This document shows positions 35,401-48,600 of a DNA stretch of 64,000 bases, in pieces. Position numbers and translations under genes: made by a program. Location: the NCBI GenBank assembly GCA_036346225.1, contig JARFIW010001453.1:62001-126000 (forward strand), in the 5' to 3' direction. The stretch comes from Platerodrilus igneus. Its lineage: Eukaryota; Arthropoda; Insecta; Coleoptera; Lycidae. Position 1 is the first letter of the stretch. Each line of letters opens with the position of its first letter. The notes below the pieces were generated by a model. It did no database searches. It saw nothing but the letters and a program-made list of their open reading frames with translations, and was not told where the DNA came from.

Positions 35401-36667
35401 GAGTGGCAACAAAGTTTGTTTGCTGAATAAGGCCTTATATGGTTTAAAGCAAGCTGGACGAAGTTGGTATGCCAAGTTAAACAAAACATTACAAGAATGT
35501 GGTGCTAAACCAACAAATTCTGATCCTTGTTTATATCGAATGGGTCAAGGTGATGAATTAACTCTGATAATAATCTATGTCGACGATATATTGATTGCTT
35601 CCAGGAATCTCAAAACAATTGACAGTTTAAAATCTAAATTGTTCAAAAAGTTTGAAGTTAAGGATCTCGGTAGCGTTGGATACTGTTTAGGAATTGAATT
35701 TTCTCGAAAAGATGATAAAATTATGCTTCATCAAAAAGGTTACATAAAGGAAATATTAGACAGATTTGGAATGTCTGAAGCTAAACCAATCAGTACTCCT
35801 ATCGATCCGGGCACTAAGTTGTCAAAACCAACTGAATCTGCGTCGGATGAAGAAGAAAAATTACCGTACAGAGAACTGATCGGAGCATTGACTTATCTAT
35901 CAGTTGCAACGCGACCTGATATAAGTTACGCTGTTAGCTATCTTAGCCAGTTTAATAACTGCTATAGGAATTGTCATTGGAGCGCAGCGAAGCGTGTTCT
36001 TCGATATCTTAAAGGAAGTATTAATTTAGGGTTGGTGTATTCTCCCACCAAAGATGCTCTAAAGGGGTACGTAGATGCCGATTGGGCTGGATGTACCATC
36101 GACAGAAGATCTTTTACAGGATTTTCATTTATGTTGTCTAGTTGTCCAATCTCATGGGAATCTAGAAAGCAGCGTACTGTGGCTCTCTCATCTACAGAGG
36201 CCGAATATATGGGATTGACCGAAATTGCCAAAGAGGCTATTTATCTCCGAAACGCCCTGATAGAACTTGGTTTCGAAAAATTAGCTCAGGTAGTTGTTTA
36301 TAATGACAACATGAGTGCATTGAAGTTAGCTGATAATCCAGTGTTTCACGCACGAAGTAAACACATCGATGTGAAGAATCATTTCATACGTGAAGCCCTG
36401 GACGACAAGCAGTTTGTTCTACAACATTTACCTTCGGAAGATATGCCTGCGGATGTGCTTACGAAAGCTTTGTCTCGTAAAAAGTTCGAAAATTGTGTGA
36501 AAATGATGGGTTTGTTCAACTCTACACAGTTAGCCGCGTGTGTATCAAGGGGGAGTCTTAGTAATAACGCTAGTGGTAGTGATATCCCACGCGCAGGATA
36601 CGCCACTGTAGTGACGCGCTCGTGTTACGACTCGCCGGTAGACAGGTGTAGTGGAGTTCCGTCGTGA
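32453..36667 (+). pseudogene. Copia Gag-Pol polyprotein (broken)
   Basis: One polyprotein in copia order. Gag (from ATG 32453, NFDTWKIQME) has the zinc knuckle CHKCRKIGHKASEC near 33192-33236. Protease follows with CLDSGASSHLC near 33360. Integrase has HKRLGHLNF, a CDICAKCK finger, HTDVCGP, QSDNGTEY and PYNPEQNGVAERKN. RT has LVAQGYSQ, QLDVTCAYLNG and IYVDD near 35574-35588. RNase H has DADWAG, SSTEAEY and HIDVKNHFIRE. Breaks: in-frame TAA at 32687, frameshift near 33955, frameshift near 34495, in-frame TAA at 34901. The last frame runs into the 3' LTR and stops at 36667. Not able to move by itself. Confidence 0.9.
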
Positions 36668-36878
36668 CCGTGATATACAACAGACGTACTCGCGCTCTAA
36701 CGCGATGTATAATGTTTTACATTAATAACCATTGTACATGTATAATATTTAAGTTGTACGTTATGTTGAATTATTCCTGTGTTAACTTGAGTTCTGTTTC
36801 TTATTAAATCGCTTTATATAAATGCATTTTGCTTACTTTCATAGCGTGTTGAAATGCTCTGTTCTATCACATCCAACA
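36556..36878 (+). repeat. Copia 3' LTR
   Basis: 323 bp, matching the 5' LTR. The second base is C instead of G (TCTTAG), which would weaken the LTR end. Followed by gattg, the target duplication. Confidence 0.9.
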
Positions 36879-36883
36879 GATTG

Positions 36884-37097
36884 TATTAATGGTGTGGAGG
36901 TTTCTCGTGCATATTGGACATTTGGGTATAATTATCATTTTATTTTTTTTTTAAATATCAGGTTTTGGTTATATCTATGCTCGTATTCTTACTCACGCCA
37001 AGTCAATCTAAAAATTTTTCAATCCTCCCACCAACCCCACCGAATTTTACACGCGGTTGTCATTGTCTAATCTCGCGACCCTTCCCGCGAATTCTTT
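36884..37097 (-). mobile_element. Remainder of the tandem LINE 3' UTR, truncated
   Basis: Continues the LINE interrupted at 31962 and matches 53237-53455 through ccgcgaattctttt, reaching the last codons of ORF2. Homology ends abruptly near 37097, where LINE3 goes on into ORF2 but this copy switches to unrelated sequence. Confidence 0.75.
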
Positions 37098-38329
37098 CAT
37101 TATTCAAAGATTTATTTTCTTAAAAAAAACTTTTAGTAAAAATTATTTATGTATGGAATAAAAAACTTGAGTCCAAAAATGAAATTTAATATAGTTTCTC
37201 TTTCTTGATTTTTTTTTTTAAATATGTTTACAAAAATGAACTAATAAAATTGGTTTCTTTATACATCTGTCTTGACATAACAAGACCTTAAGTTAATAAT
37301 ATTTTATAACAACTTTTGACACCAAATACCCAGATCTGATTATTGGCTCACATATGTTTCTCATAAATTATTTCTTAAAAAAATTTGGTTCACGTGCAGT
37401 TAACTTGGACAAACAACTTTTCAATTAATTCAGGTATTCTGCTCTTATAAAAATTTAACATCTGCTAACAATTTTCTACAAAACAGGAAATGGACTTTGA
37501 AGTCTCATCTTTTAACAAATGAATTTCTGCAAATCTTACAAAATTATTACAATAGCATTTCGTGACAAATTCTCCTACGCTGTTCTTTATGCACAAAATT
37601 TAATTTGACCAAACAATCCTTGAATAGTATTTATGTGAGCATACTCGAGGTCTCACAACCATAACAAAGAAAAAGGTTTGATACCTGTATATGGTGAGGT
37701 CGCCATCCCTAGATATCAAACTGCGACGCACGTCCTTTGAACTCTACTTATCAAATAGTTGCCCTGATAAACGAGTAGTTTTCCAATCTTTTTATTCAAA
37801 TCTATCACCGTCCTACTATATCATTATGTTATTACATCTTTTAATCTATTGTTTCATCATGCGCTAAAGGAATAAAAATATTTTATAAATTATTTGGTTA
37901 ATGCGATCTTACCGTTAACAAGTTCCGACACAAACCAATAAGTACAATGCAAACTCGACTACATTTTCAAAAGCAATGCCGACTTCGTTCCGTTCCAGTA
38001 CGGGACCTTATCTGCGTGGCGCATCACCCCGTGACCTATACACGCACGCGCTATTCTAATTCTAACGAATGAAAGGGAATAATCCGCCTGCAAGTTAGAC
38101 AACACAAACGACTAGACCCCATATAAATACGTTCCTTGAATGTATATTAATATTAAATATCTCCGTGCAAAGCATTTAAGTTATTTAAGCGAACATGATT
38201 TCCTGTTTCATTATAGAATTGTTTCTCTTAGATATAATAGTATCAAATACGAGAATTAAATACCACAGAATAAAATTATACTGAAGCGATTCTTGCAAAA
38301 ATGGTGCTATAGAATAAATATTCGTTACA
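37098..38329. other. Unassigned 1.2 kb between LINE and gypsy remnants
   Basis: AT-rich at first, then mixed (37650-38130). No supported gene, and no LTR pairing found by eye. An atataaata motif lies near 38120. It may hold the lost 3' end of the gypsy element or another degraded repeat. Confidence 0.3.
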
Positions 38330-40122
38330 CAGTCTGGGTATTCTAATACGGGGTGATTTGTTAAAATGCTTTTGATTTTATCTACTGCTTTGATAAATTC
38401 TGGGGTATGTACAATTTTGTTTCCCTTTTTTAAACAATTGGTTAGGGGCTTTGTTATTTGAGCATAACCTTTAATGAATTTTCGGTAATATCCGCTAAGG
38501 CCTAAAAATCTTTTTATCTCTTTATTCGTTTTGGGTATGGGGTAATTTAATACAACGTTTGTTTTGTCGGGGTTCGGCATCACTCCTTGGGGTGTTATTA
38601 CGTGTCCTAAAAAGGCTACTTCTTTCTGTAGAAATTCGCTTTTATCTAGTTGTACTTTAAATTGTGCGGTTCTTAATCTTTCGAACACTTCTCGTAATCT
38701 TTCAATGTGCTCCACTAATGATGTTGAATACACTATTATATCATCTAGGTACACAAGGCATTTTTCGTTGTGTATCCCTCGTAGTATGTTGTCCATTACT
38801 CGTTGAAAAGTTGCGGGTACGTTTTTCAGTCCAAATGGCATCCGTTTATACTCGTAGTGTCCTCTAGGTGTGCTAAAGGCTGTTTTCTGTGTATCTCCTT
38901 CTTCCATTTCTACTTGTTGGTATCCTGATGCTAAATCTAGCGTCGAAAAATATTGGCACTTGCCTAAGTTATCTAAAATTTCTGTTATATTCGGTAACGG
39001 GTATTTATCGTCTACCGTTTTTTCGTTTAACTTGCGGTAATCTATTACCATTCGGTATTTTCGTTTTCCTGATGCGTCCAGTTTCTTGGGTACTATTAGT
39101 ACGGGGCTGCTCCATGGTGAATTGGAGTGTTGTATTATATCTTGATCTAATAGATCGGCTACCTGTCTGTCAGCTTTTTCCTGACTTGCCTGGGGTAATC
39201 TGTATGCTTTGGTGAATATGGGTTTGTTGTCTGTTATCTCAATGTTGTGCTTAACTGTATTTGTAAAGGTTAGGGGTATTCCTTCGCAATGGAATATGTC
39301 GCGGTATTCAAAACATAATTTTTGTATTGCTCTTTGTTCCCCTGGATTTATGTCGCGGTTAAATCGGATATTACTTAAATTTTGTCTTAACATTTCGTCT
39401 TTTTCTACGGGGTTATAGTTTTCGTTTGGGTTTTCATCTATTTCCATTTCGTTAAAATTTAATTCTTCTACGCTAATCGGGTTTGTTAAAGATAGTTCTA
39501 CGGGGTAGTCATTCGAGTTTAATATGGTCGTTGTGGCGTAATTATCTTTGATTTTTACTAATGCGGTTGGGGTTTCTACTCCTTGTTGAAAAGTTATGTG
39601 GTTTATTATTCCTAAGTTATTATTTGAATTTACGGGGATTCTTATCTTTTTTTCCGTTCGGGGTTCTAATGTATATTTTTCGTCAATTTGGGTGTTTTGA
39701 AATTTGATGGGGATTCGTCCATATTTGGTTCTTAATAATCGGTTTTTAATATCTATGTTGGCTCCTAATTTTCTTAGAAGGTCCATTCCTAATAGTCCAT
39801 CATATTTGTCATTAAATTCAAATATGCAGAATTTATGTTTCATCTTTACGTTAAAGGTTTTTGGTAAAGGTATGTTTTCTACGAATTGGTGTAGGGTTGT
39901 TTGATGGGTGGTTTTAATTTTGAAGGGTTCTCTTTCTACATAGTTTAAATAGTGTTTCTTTACTGTTCGCGGGCTTATTAATGTTTTTGAAGATTCGGTA
40001 TCGATTAGTAATTTAAATTCAGCGTGGGGTATTTCGATATAGGGTAATACAAGGTGATTCATATTATTTAGGTTTATTACGTTTGGTCGTTTATAAAATG
40101 GTCCATTTGAAAATTTGAACAT
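38330..40122 (-). pseudogene. Gypsy protease-reverse transcriptase (truncated)
   Basis: A single frame. Near residue 39 the protease site reads LIDTESSK where active retropepsins have D-T/S-G, so glycine is replaced by glutamate. RT motifs are intact: DYRKLNEKTV, LDLASGYQQ, PFGLKN, YLDDIIVYS at about residue 455, FLGHVIT and FLGLSGYYRKFI. The tail after about 38330 (to 38185) is not retroviral and marks the truncation. Expected RNase H and integrase are missing. Confidence 0.88.
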
Positions 40123-40236
40123 GTGTTCTCTTCGTCGTCCTCCTCGTAATTTTCATATGGTTCTTCGCGTTCATAGTGGTTTGATTGATTTTGTTCGTTA
40201 TTCGTACACGGTCGATTGCTATTATTCTGGTCATCT

Positions 40237-41298
40237 TCATACTCTTCTACTTCTTGATGAAATAGCTCTTCTGAAGTGAAAGTGCGTTTTTGATTGGGGG
40301 TTTGGTCTTATGTGCGTTATTTTCGTATTGGGTCTGGTGTTACCAGATGAGGTATCCATTGGTGTAGGTTTATAATAGTTATTGGGATTATTATTGTTTA
40401 TCATAGGTGAGTTTCTGTTAGTATTCGCGTTGAATGCTGGTCTTTGTTGATTTACATTTTGGTTGAATCTCGGTTGAAATGTGGGTTTTGAAAAGTTCGA
40501 GTTAAATGTTGGTTGAAATGGGGGTTTTGAAAAGTTCGGGTAAAATATTGGTTTGGTAAATTGTTTGTATTGATTGTTAAAGTTTGAATTATTAAAATGT
40601 GGGTTATTTGTTTGCGTTTGGTTTGTTTGTGCATTGAACGGGTTAAATTTTTGTTGTGGATTTATTTGTCTTGCGGGTTGTATAGTTTTCATTGGCGTGT
40701 AGTTTTTATTTGCGTTGGGGTTATATAGTCGGTTTCTATAGTACATTACATTCTCTTCTTCGATTATCATGTTCATTGCTTCTTCTAAGTTTTGGGGACG
40801 TTGGAATCTAATTTTATCTGAAAGTCGTTCGGGTAGTGCATTTAGATAGGTATCTAATGCTATCTCGTCATACATTTTCGTTTTTAAAAGTCTTACGTTT
40901 GGGTCGGTTTCTTCGATTTTGAGTTTTGTCAAGATTAAGCTTCTTACTTATTGGCATTTCATTCCAAATTGATAGGGTGACTGGTTGTGTTCCATCCTAA
41001 GGTTTGTTAAATCCCTTACTAAACATTTTAGGTTCCTTTGATCGCCGAAATATGCAATCAATATGCGTTTGTACTCGTCCCATTGGTCTACGTCCTCGCG
41101 ACTGGCAATTAATGTTAGTGCCCTTCCGGTCAGTTTACTGATAAAAAGACGGATCAGCAAAGTGTTACTTTTGTTATCTCCCGGCTTGTAAAAGGTTTTT
41201 AGGAATATTTCGCTGGCTGAAATATAGGTACTTAACATACATTGATCTCCGTTAAAGCTGGGGATCATTTCCATATACAGCTTCATTTCATTAGTCAT
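40237..41298 (-). pseudogene. Gypsy Gag with Asn-rich tail (one stop)
   Basis: Two pieces in the same frame (40948-41298, 40237-40932) separated by an in-frame TAA at 40948. The N-terminal part resembles insect gypsy Gag (SFNGDQCMLSTYISASEIFL, QWDEYKRILIAYFGDQRN, QSPYQFGMKC). The C-terminal part is very rich in Asn, Phe, Pro and Gln and lacks a CCHC knuckle, as in some insect errantivirus-like Gags. It starts at the ATG at 41298 (a methionine-rich start, MTNEMKLYMEM) and is followed by the pol frame about 110 bp downstream in a different frame. Confidence 0.8.
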
Positions 41299-42942
41299 CT
41301 TGGCTGGGGTAATATTTGGGTAATTTTAAAAAAGTAAAAAAAGAATTATTTTTTTTTGAAAAAATTGGGATTTATTTTGTAGTTTTTGGTATTATTTAAT
41401 GAGTTTTACGCTTGGTATTGGTTTGGTTGAGTTTACTCTTAATTTGCCGATTTTAATTTTAATTTCTGAAGTTTCAATAGGCTGAGAAATTTTTGTGGTA
41501 ATTTATCGGGCTTGAATGTTTTGCGTTAATTGCGTCAGTTATTACTTCTCTATTTTTTTTTTAATTATGCCGATTTTAGTTAGGCGCGTAATAATTATCT
41601 CTTTGGTTTATGCGATTGTAAGGTGTCTGCAATGCTTACAATGTTGTAATCTGCTACAGGATGTTGTTAGTTACTTAGTTGTGTTTAGCGTCTTTATTAC
41701 GGTTATTTTTAAATATACTGTGGGTGTTATTCAGTACTCGCTGCGATTTTATACACTGAAATTTGTGCTTTGTTAATTTACTGAAATATTTAATTAAAAT
41801 TTTCATATTTGAATGCGTTCTCAATACCGTAATTATTTATTTCTTTCCTGAGCACTTTAATTGATACTTTAATAAAGTTTCCGATTGTAATTTATGCTAT
41901 TTCAATTTCACAATGCTGAAAGGTTTTTGCGATGTATTTAAATAGCTTTTGTTATAATTAGATTTATGCGTATTTATCCAAGGTTATATTTTTATTCACT
42001 TTTGAAGATGATACGATGAGTGTTGGTTTTGCGTTTGAATACTTCTCGTTGTTTTAATAATAGAATGCAAGTTGTCTATTTATGGATCGTATTCGCGTTT
42101 GAATAGTTGCGTTGTTATAAGGGTTTTGGTTTTAATTGCTCGCGATTTTGCTTTCGCTTTTTATTCTCGGTGTATTTAAATTATTTTTATGCGCCAGTTA
42201 ATTCTCTTATTGTTGAATTAGAAATTTGTGTCTTACGTTAGTTCAAGTTGTTGAATTAGAAATTCTAAAAATTTCTTGTGTCAGTTAAGATTGCTGAATT
42301 AGAGGTTTGGTTTTGTTTAAAAAAAGAAATTTTCTTACGTTAGTTAAAACGTGATCTAGTCTCTTGTGCGCTCTGCGACTTTTTTAATTGTCTCTAGTTT
42401 TTGTGTCTCGGAATAGTTTTTCTCAGTTCTTTGTCTCAGAATTTTATTTTTCTCAAGTTTTTATAAATCTTTCTCGTATATACAAGTATAAAATAATAAT
42501 AAAATTTCAATAAAAGCTTGAAGATAATCTCTAGCAATTGCTAAGTCGATTATTTTCAAAAAATTGCATAAATAGTTGTAACAATAGTTAATATACATAT
42601 ATAAATCATAAACTAGCAAATATCAAATGTCTTTGTTAATAATAAAATAAATTTCAATTGGTTTAGGAAAATGAACTTACACTAGTTGTTTCGTTGATTT
42701 CATCGGTTTCTTTCTTTGTTTCTGTTTTCTTTTTGGTTTCTTGGATTTGATCTATGCTTGTATCGCCTCCAATTTTTCTTTTGTTGAATTCGAACTATTC
42801 TTGTTTCTCCTTCAACTGCTGGACTTGAACGATGCGTGTTTCTCCTCCAACTTTTGTTTTGTTCTGCCAAATTCGGAATTTAAATTCCCGGACCACTAGT
42901 TCCTCGAAGTTGGATTCGCTAGTGCCCTTTTGACATCCGTTA
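41299..42942 (-). promoter_or_regulatory. Gypsy leader between primer site and gag
   Basis: About 1.65 kb, T-rich on the plus strand, with no supported gene; the 86-codon plus-strand frame at 41516 has membrane-like composition due to T-richness. A loose repeat based on gttgaattagaaat occurs near 42215, 42250 and 42290. Long leaders in insect gypsy elements can hold insulator sites, but I see no clear binding-site array. Confidence 0.5.
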
Positions 42943-42954
42943 CGACTGCGCCAG

Positions 42955-43553
42955 TTAAGGTTCGTGGCTTCGAGCGGTCCTTTTTAAAAAGACTTCTTTG
43001 AACTTTAACAAATTTATTTACTTTTTATACAGAAGTTAATGTTGAATTTAGACAATCTTGAATAATTACTCTAAGTCCAAAACTATTACTTAATTGTACA
43101 ATGAGTTATCTACGAACTGCAATGCAAAAGCTGAACGTTTGATGAACTGACTGCGAGTGGAGCTCCCGGGCCTTATATAATCTCCTACCCCTCACACTTC
43201 TGTGGGAACTTGCAGACCTAATGTCTGATTACACTTGACTCTATTCATGATACATAGTTGCTATCTTAAAAGCTATTCATAATTACAATGTTGCAGGCTT
43301 ATTCTGCGTAATCTCGCTACGTGACTTCCTACGACCGTCTGTGACCTGACATCTGCAGTGTCAATTATCCTTGTACTACTTTGTAGCGCTTCCGTTCATG
43401 GGAACGTTTATAAACTGAAATAAATTGTAATAAATTGTCTTTTAATTACATTGTTGCATTTTCCTAATATTTCCTAACAACTTTATTAGTTTCATAGGTA
43501 TAACAAATGGGGGATCACATAACTCGCGTTATGTAAAATTGAACCGTAACAAT
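42955..43553 (-). repeat. Gypsy 5' LTR with core promoter
   Basis: About 600 bp, minus strand TGTTACGG...CCTTAAC, next to the primer site. TATATAAGG (near 43171-43179) with the initiator TCAGTTC about 30 bp downstream (near 43145-43150) is a typical insect core promoter. The right flank atctgacacac is the Rep-like gene, the same site as the LTR at 22553. Confidence 0.85.
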
Positions 43554-43555
43554 CT

Positions 43556-44087
43556 GACACACAAATTTGTTGTATATCTTAATTCTTGCATTGGTTGTTA
43601 GCTATGTTAAACAATCGATTCTCATAGTTTTATCGTTGTCGGCTATAATATTGTAGTTTTCTTCGTATTCGCCCTTGTAGCAAAAGTTATGGTTTATAGT
43701 TAAATAATCACACATCCCCATCTTGCTAAATATGCCAGCAAAATCTTGGGTTACATCCGTGTCAAAAAGATGATAACAATCTTTTTTGAGTCCGTCTAAT
43801 ATATCTGGTAGTTCTTCCAATAAAGTTTCTAACTTAACATCTGCTAGTTCCACTTTGGACGGAACACATATAGGATATTGGAATTTTTTATTAATACTCT
43901 CAAGGCCTTCTTTTCTGATATTTTTTTACTCCCTGGTCCATCTTGTTAGTGCTTTCCAGAGAAAACGGAAGCTTAGCTTTAACACCATGCCTAGCGGAAA
44001 CTAATCGGTCGAACTTTCTTCGTAGATAGCTGTTAAATGCACCACAAATTTTCTTTTTCAGGATAAACATCGTTTTGTTTGCAGATG
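43556..44087 (-). pseudogene. Rep-like protein, 5' half, copy e
   Basis: Near-identical to copy d. Piece 43602-43853 is identical in translation (DVTQDFAGIFSKMGMC). Near 43920 it has one base fewer in the poly-A/T run than copy d, so the pieces break at a slightly different place. It lacks the 40-bp insertion of copy d at the 5' truncation point. Confidence 0.6.
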
Positions 44088-45677
44088 TTATACTATTGCG
44101 CAATTCTTAAAGCCGCGTAATTCCTATAACACGTATCACCACGTTTTAAGTATTGCGCAATAGTCAAATTTTTATGCACATTTAAAGTCAAATTACCTAC
44201 ACAATATAAGTAAAACGGTTACTCACTCGGATGGTATTTCGTAGCTAAATTTTAGGGTCCATGTTTGTTGGTAGGTTACGCCATTGCTGAGTTTCAAATT
44301 GCCAATCCGTTCATCCTAGAACTCTATTCTCGTAGAGGAATGAAGGAATACAAGGTAAAGGTACACGAAGGTAAGGTAAGGAACCTACACCCCTAAAAAG
44401 AGAAAAGACACACACACCACAGATAGATGTTCTTGGCTTGAGGTCTGGTGGTTTAATGGCGTCTTATAACACCGCGCGCACTCCGACATTCACTCTGCGC
44501 AGGCGCGACTCGGGGACGACGGAAATTGACATTTTTTAATTTAAAAATATTTGCGGGAATTTATTTACAAATTAAAGCTCTGCTTACCAGTGCGACGTGA
44601 AGGGTCGCCTTAAAACTATCCAAATCTAGCTAGCTAATTTAAAATGGATTCAAATTTTTTAAGGCAATTGCCAAAAGTATTAATAGTGAATCCAGCTATT
44701 TTGCCTGCTCTATAAATTTACAAATTCGTCCCCCCTGATCTAAGTGTTTTATCCTAAATTTGTCCCTAACGTTCCCTATCATTCCCTAACAGACATAATA
44801 TACATACAATCTTCTTTTCTATATATACTGCGGCCAAAAATTGGCGACAGAACGTCAAACGAATCAAGCCACAAAACAATACAATGCAGGCAAAAATATA
44901 AGTGTAAAAATAAAGATAAATATAATATAAATATATAAATAAACATATAATAAATATATAAATAAATTTCTGAATAAGCAAAAGCATGTAACAGTGCATA
45001 TATCAGCAAAAGCAAATACATTATCAGGTGCACTCGCATGAGCATTATATCGACTAGCGCCATTACACAAAAAACGCGCTTGTTAGATTATTTCAAAATC
45101 TGTTTAAAATCACAAATCCATGCTCATGCGAGTACAGCCGCCACAATTTTATTCTTACCTTCAATATAATTTCCTCCAGCATCTGAAGATCTGGTCGTCT
45201 ACCTATATCTATTGGTTTTCTATTTTTATGGGGGAGTTGGATATGCACTGTTAAAGTCCTGGTGGAAATGCACTAAATGTTCTGGGGGGGATCACAATCA
45301 CTATCACTTCACTTTTAAGTCCTGGGGGGGATGCGCGGTTTCACTCTATTTTATTATTACTTTATTTATTACACTTATTTAAATTAATGAGGTTTCCTGA
45401 TTTTGCTGTTATTTATTTGTTTCGTTTATTTCCGATTTTCTGCGCGTAGAAGATGGGACAGTGATTGTTTTAGTGTGTGTTCGTCGTGCATATTAAAGTT
45501 TTGGGTATACTTATTTAATTATTATTATTATTGGTTTTCTTTCTTTTTCTTTTTTTTTTGTTGTTTTTTTTGTTTTTGTTTTTTTTTGCAGGTTTTGGTT
45601 ATAATGCTCTTATCATGTCAAAATCACGCCAGGTCGAAATCTATAATTTTTCAATCCTCCCACCATCCCCTCCCGAT

Positions 45678-48600
45678 TTACACACGATTATCACCGTCTA
45701 ATCTCGCAACCCTTCCTGCGAACTCTCTAAAGACTGTCCAGAACGCCTTCTGGTTAGCCACTTCCCCGACTTCCTCTAGGCTCTTTGGCCATGCTAGACC
45801 TACGATAGCTAATTTCGTATCAGCCAACCCTCGATTTGCCGCTTCAAGCGGGCAGTCGAAGAGCACGTGCTCTGCGCTTTCCGCGCCTTCACCGCATTCA
45901 CAGCGGTCGTTGTTGGTTAACCCGAACCTATGTAAATACGCTTTCAGGGCGCCGTGCCCTGTTATCAACTGAACCATTTTATGATCGAGTTTTACCCCGA
46001 TCTTGCCTCTAGCTTCTAAGCTCGGTATGAATTTGTGGGTCAACCTGCCCGTGGCAGCGTTGTTCCACCTCTCTTCCCATTGTCGGATTGACCTTTCACG
46101 CAGCTTTCTTTTAATCAAAGACTTCGGTATCGACGAATGTGATATTCGAAAGTCTCTCGTCGCGGCCTCTTTAGCTAATTCATCAGCCCTATCGTTTCCT
46201 ACGTTACCGTTGTGCGACCTGACCCAACAGAACTTTAAACGTCGAAAATCGAGCGCCGTACGCGCTATCCTCCAGACGTCCGCTTGTTAAAGCCGTTAGC
46301 GCCGATTTACTATCACTGATTACATAATACTCGTCTCTGCCCGTATGGTTTATTACGTAATCGATAGCCTCGCGTATGGCTACCAATTCGCACTGGAAGA
46401 TAGTGCTCCAGTTCGCGAGTTTGGTTTGAAACCGGAACACCTCCCTTTCCTGCTTAAACAGGACAAACGCCGCGCCTGCTTGCCCGTCATCCATACGTGA
46501 ACCGTCCGTGTAAATTCTGATACCCGTCGCGTCCCGATCATTTTCGACAAACTCGATTCCTCTAATATCGGCTGGGTGCCTCAACTCTGATATCACGATC
46601 TTTCTTGCAACGTCCCTATTACCAAGACTAATATCTTCGATAATTTCGCGCCCTTTCCCTATATCTTTAAGTCTCCTATCTCTAATCTCCCTAACAACAT
46701 ATTCGATAGGGAGAGTCCTACTGATCACCAGGACCGCATCCGTGGAGGTGGTCCTGTATGCCCTCGCCGCCTTTACCGCGGTTATACGTTGTACGCTCGT
46801 TAATTGTCGCATCTCCCGGACTTTACAACCTTCCGCCCATACGGAGGCTGCGTACAGCATTGCCGGTTCAATTGCTCCGGCATAGACCGTCCTCAGCGAT
46901 TCGCCTCGGAAACCCCAGTTTATTTTCGCCGCCGCCATCATTCTATTTGATATTTCTCCGCCCTTACTTTTTACATACTGTACATGCGCTTTCCAATTTA
47001 ATTTATCGTCTATTTTAACGCCGAGGTACGTGATGGCTTCTTTGAACGGGATTTCCTCCCCCCCTAGCTCTAGCCTGGGGGGTCGTTGTCCCGATTTCGT
47101 CTCGAAATAAAGCGCCTCCGATTTAGATGTATTGAATTGTAATTTTACTTTCCGCGACCATTCGTACAATTTATTTAGCGCCTCGTTTGGTTTGGTTCGC
47201 ATGTCCATTAATAATCGCGATCTGATAATTAAAAGCGTGTCATCCGCAAATCCAACGATTGAACATCCTGCGGGCAATTTGACCCTAAAGATGCTTTCAT
47301 ACAACAACTTCCAAAATGTGGGACCAGAACATGACCCCTGCGGGCATCCTCTTTCCACCTCGCGCAACAAAACTTCACCCGGAATTTCAACCTGTGCCAG
47401 TCGCCCCGAGAAATAACTCTTGACTAAGGACATCAAGTTCCGCGGACAACCCCTACGTTCTAACTCGCATACGATTAATGGCCACCAGGCAGCATCAAAT
47501 GCTCCTGAAATGTCCAAAGCAACAACAACACAGTGCTCTTTAGCTTCTCTTGCCTGTTTAATTTCCCCGACAACAAACTCCAACGCGTCGATAGTCGACT
47601 TACCCTCCATAAAACCGAACTGTCGTTTATTAAAACCGCCGCTGTCTCGCACTAAGTGCTCAACTCGCGTAGTCATGACGCGATCTAAAGCTTTCCCCAG
47701 CACCGGTAGCAAGCTAATTGGACGATAGCTACCCCGGGTCTGACGCATCCGCCTTTTTGGGTTTCGGGATAAATTTTACGTTCTGGATTTTCCACCAACG
47801 CGGAAATACGCCCCCTCTCTAAACAAAGATTAAACAACCCGGCAAAGACACACGGGGCTAACAGGCACGCCTCCAGAGCTGCGTCTGAGGTGATTCCGTC
47901 ATGCCCCGGCGCCTTCTTAGGGTTCATCCTCCTAAGAGCCCTGACAACCTCGTGAACTAGGATTGCCTTATCGGCACCCGTTCCTTGCGCCTCTACAGCT
48001 TCCCGACGAACTAAATCGTGCGACCCTTCATCTTCCTCGGGATTATGCGATGGGAAGAATTTTTCTAATAAATATTCCGCCGTGGTTTTAAAACCGTCCG
48101 TGTATTCGCCATTTGTTTTCTTTATATTACCGAGCGCGATTTTTTGTTGCTTTCCTCTAATTACGCGGTATGTGGTTCCCCATGGTGTTTTCTCTGAGTT
48201 TCGCGTGCAAAATTCTTTAAATTTATTCGTTCGCGTTTCTTCTATTAATATTTTATATTTGCCGTTACTTTGATTATATTCGAGTCGCCGTTGTTCTCTT
48301 ATATCTCCAGAGGCGCGTTGATAGCGGCGCCTTAGGTTACGCGTTTCTGCTCGCTTAGTGGTTAGTTCTCGTGTCCACCAGGGTACGCTATCTTTAAATG
48401 TTTTCTTTCGCGGCATGGAGTACGACGACGCGTCTACCACCGCGTCGTTTAATTTTTTCGCGAGTGTTTCTATTTCATCTGCCTCTCGGCAGTTAAATAG
48501 CTCGTTTTCGAGCGCAGGGATACTTTCGCCAAATTTTTCTTTAAAACGCTCCCAGTTTGCTTTTTTATTGCAGAACCGCGGAAATATAGTTAATTGCTCG

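Larger units (their letters stand above)
31963..36878 (+). mobile_element. Full-length copia-type LTR retrotransposon
   Basis: LTRs 31963-32285 and 36556-36878 are both 323 bp and almost identical (TGTTAG...CCAACA; the 3' LTR starts TCTTAG). A 5-bp target duplication gattg flanks the element (31958-31962, 36879-36883). Just after the 5' LTR is GGTTATGGGCCCAG, the type of primer site that pairs with an internal part of initiator tRNA-Met, as in Drosophila copia. A purine tract caagggggag precedes the 3' LTR. It is inserted in a LINE 3' UTR. Confidence 0.92.
38330..43553 (-). mobile_element. Gypsy-type LTR retrotransposon, 3' part missing
   Basis: On the minus strand: 5' LTR (42955-43553), primer site TGGCGCAGTCG (42943-42953, complementary to a serine tRNA 3' end, as in insect 17.6/297-type elements), a 1.65 kb leader, Gag, then protease-RT. 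Homology ends soon after the RT (VLEYPDC near 38330). RNase H, integrase, any env and the 3' LTR are absent at this place. Confidence 0.85.

Noticed and set aside
38185..38329. C-terminal 48 residues of the gypsy pol frame as a domain
   Set aside because: Sequence after VLEYPDC does not resemble RNase H; it is read-through into DNA beyond the truncation point.
37098..38329. Gypsy 3' LTR
   Set aside because: I could find no match to the 5' LTR at 42955-43553 in this stretch by eye.
41516..41776. Membrane-protein-like plus-strand frame in the gypsy leader
   Set aside because: Hydrophobicity comes from T-rich DNA; it is antisense to the leader and has no homology I recognise.
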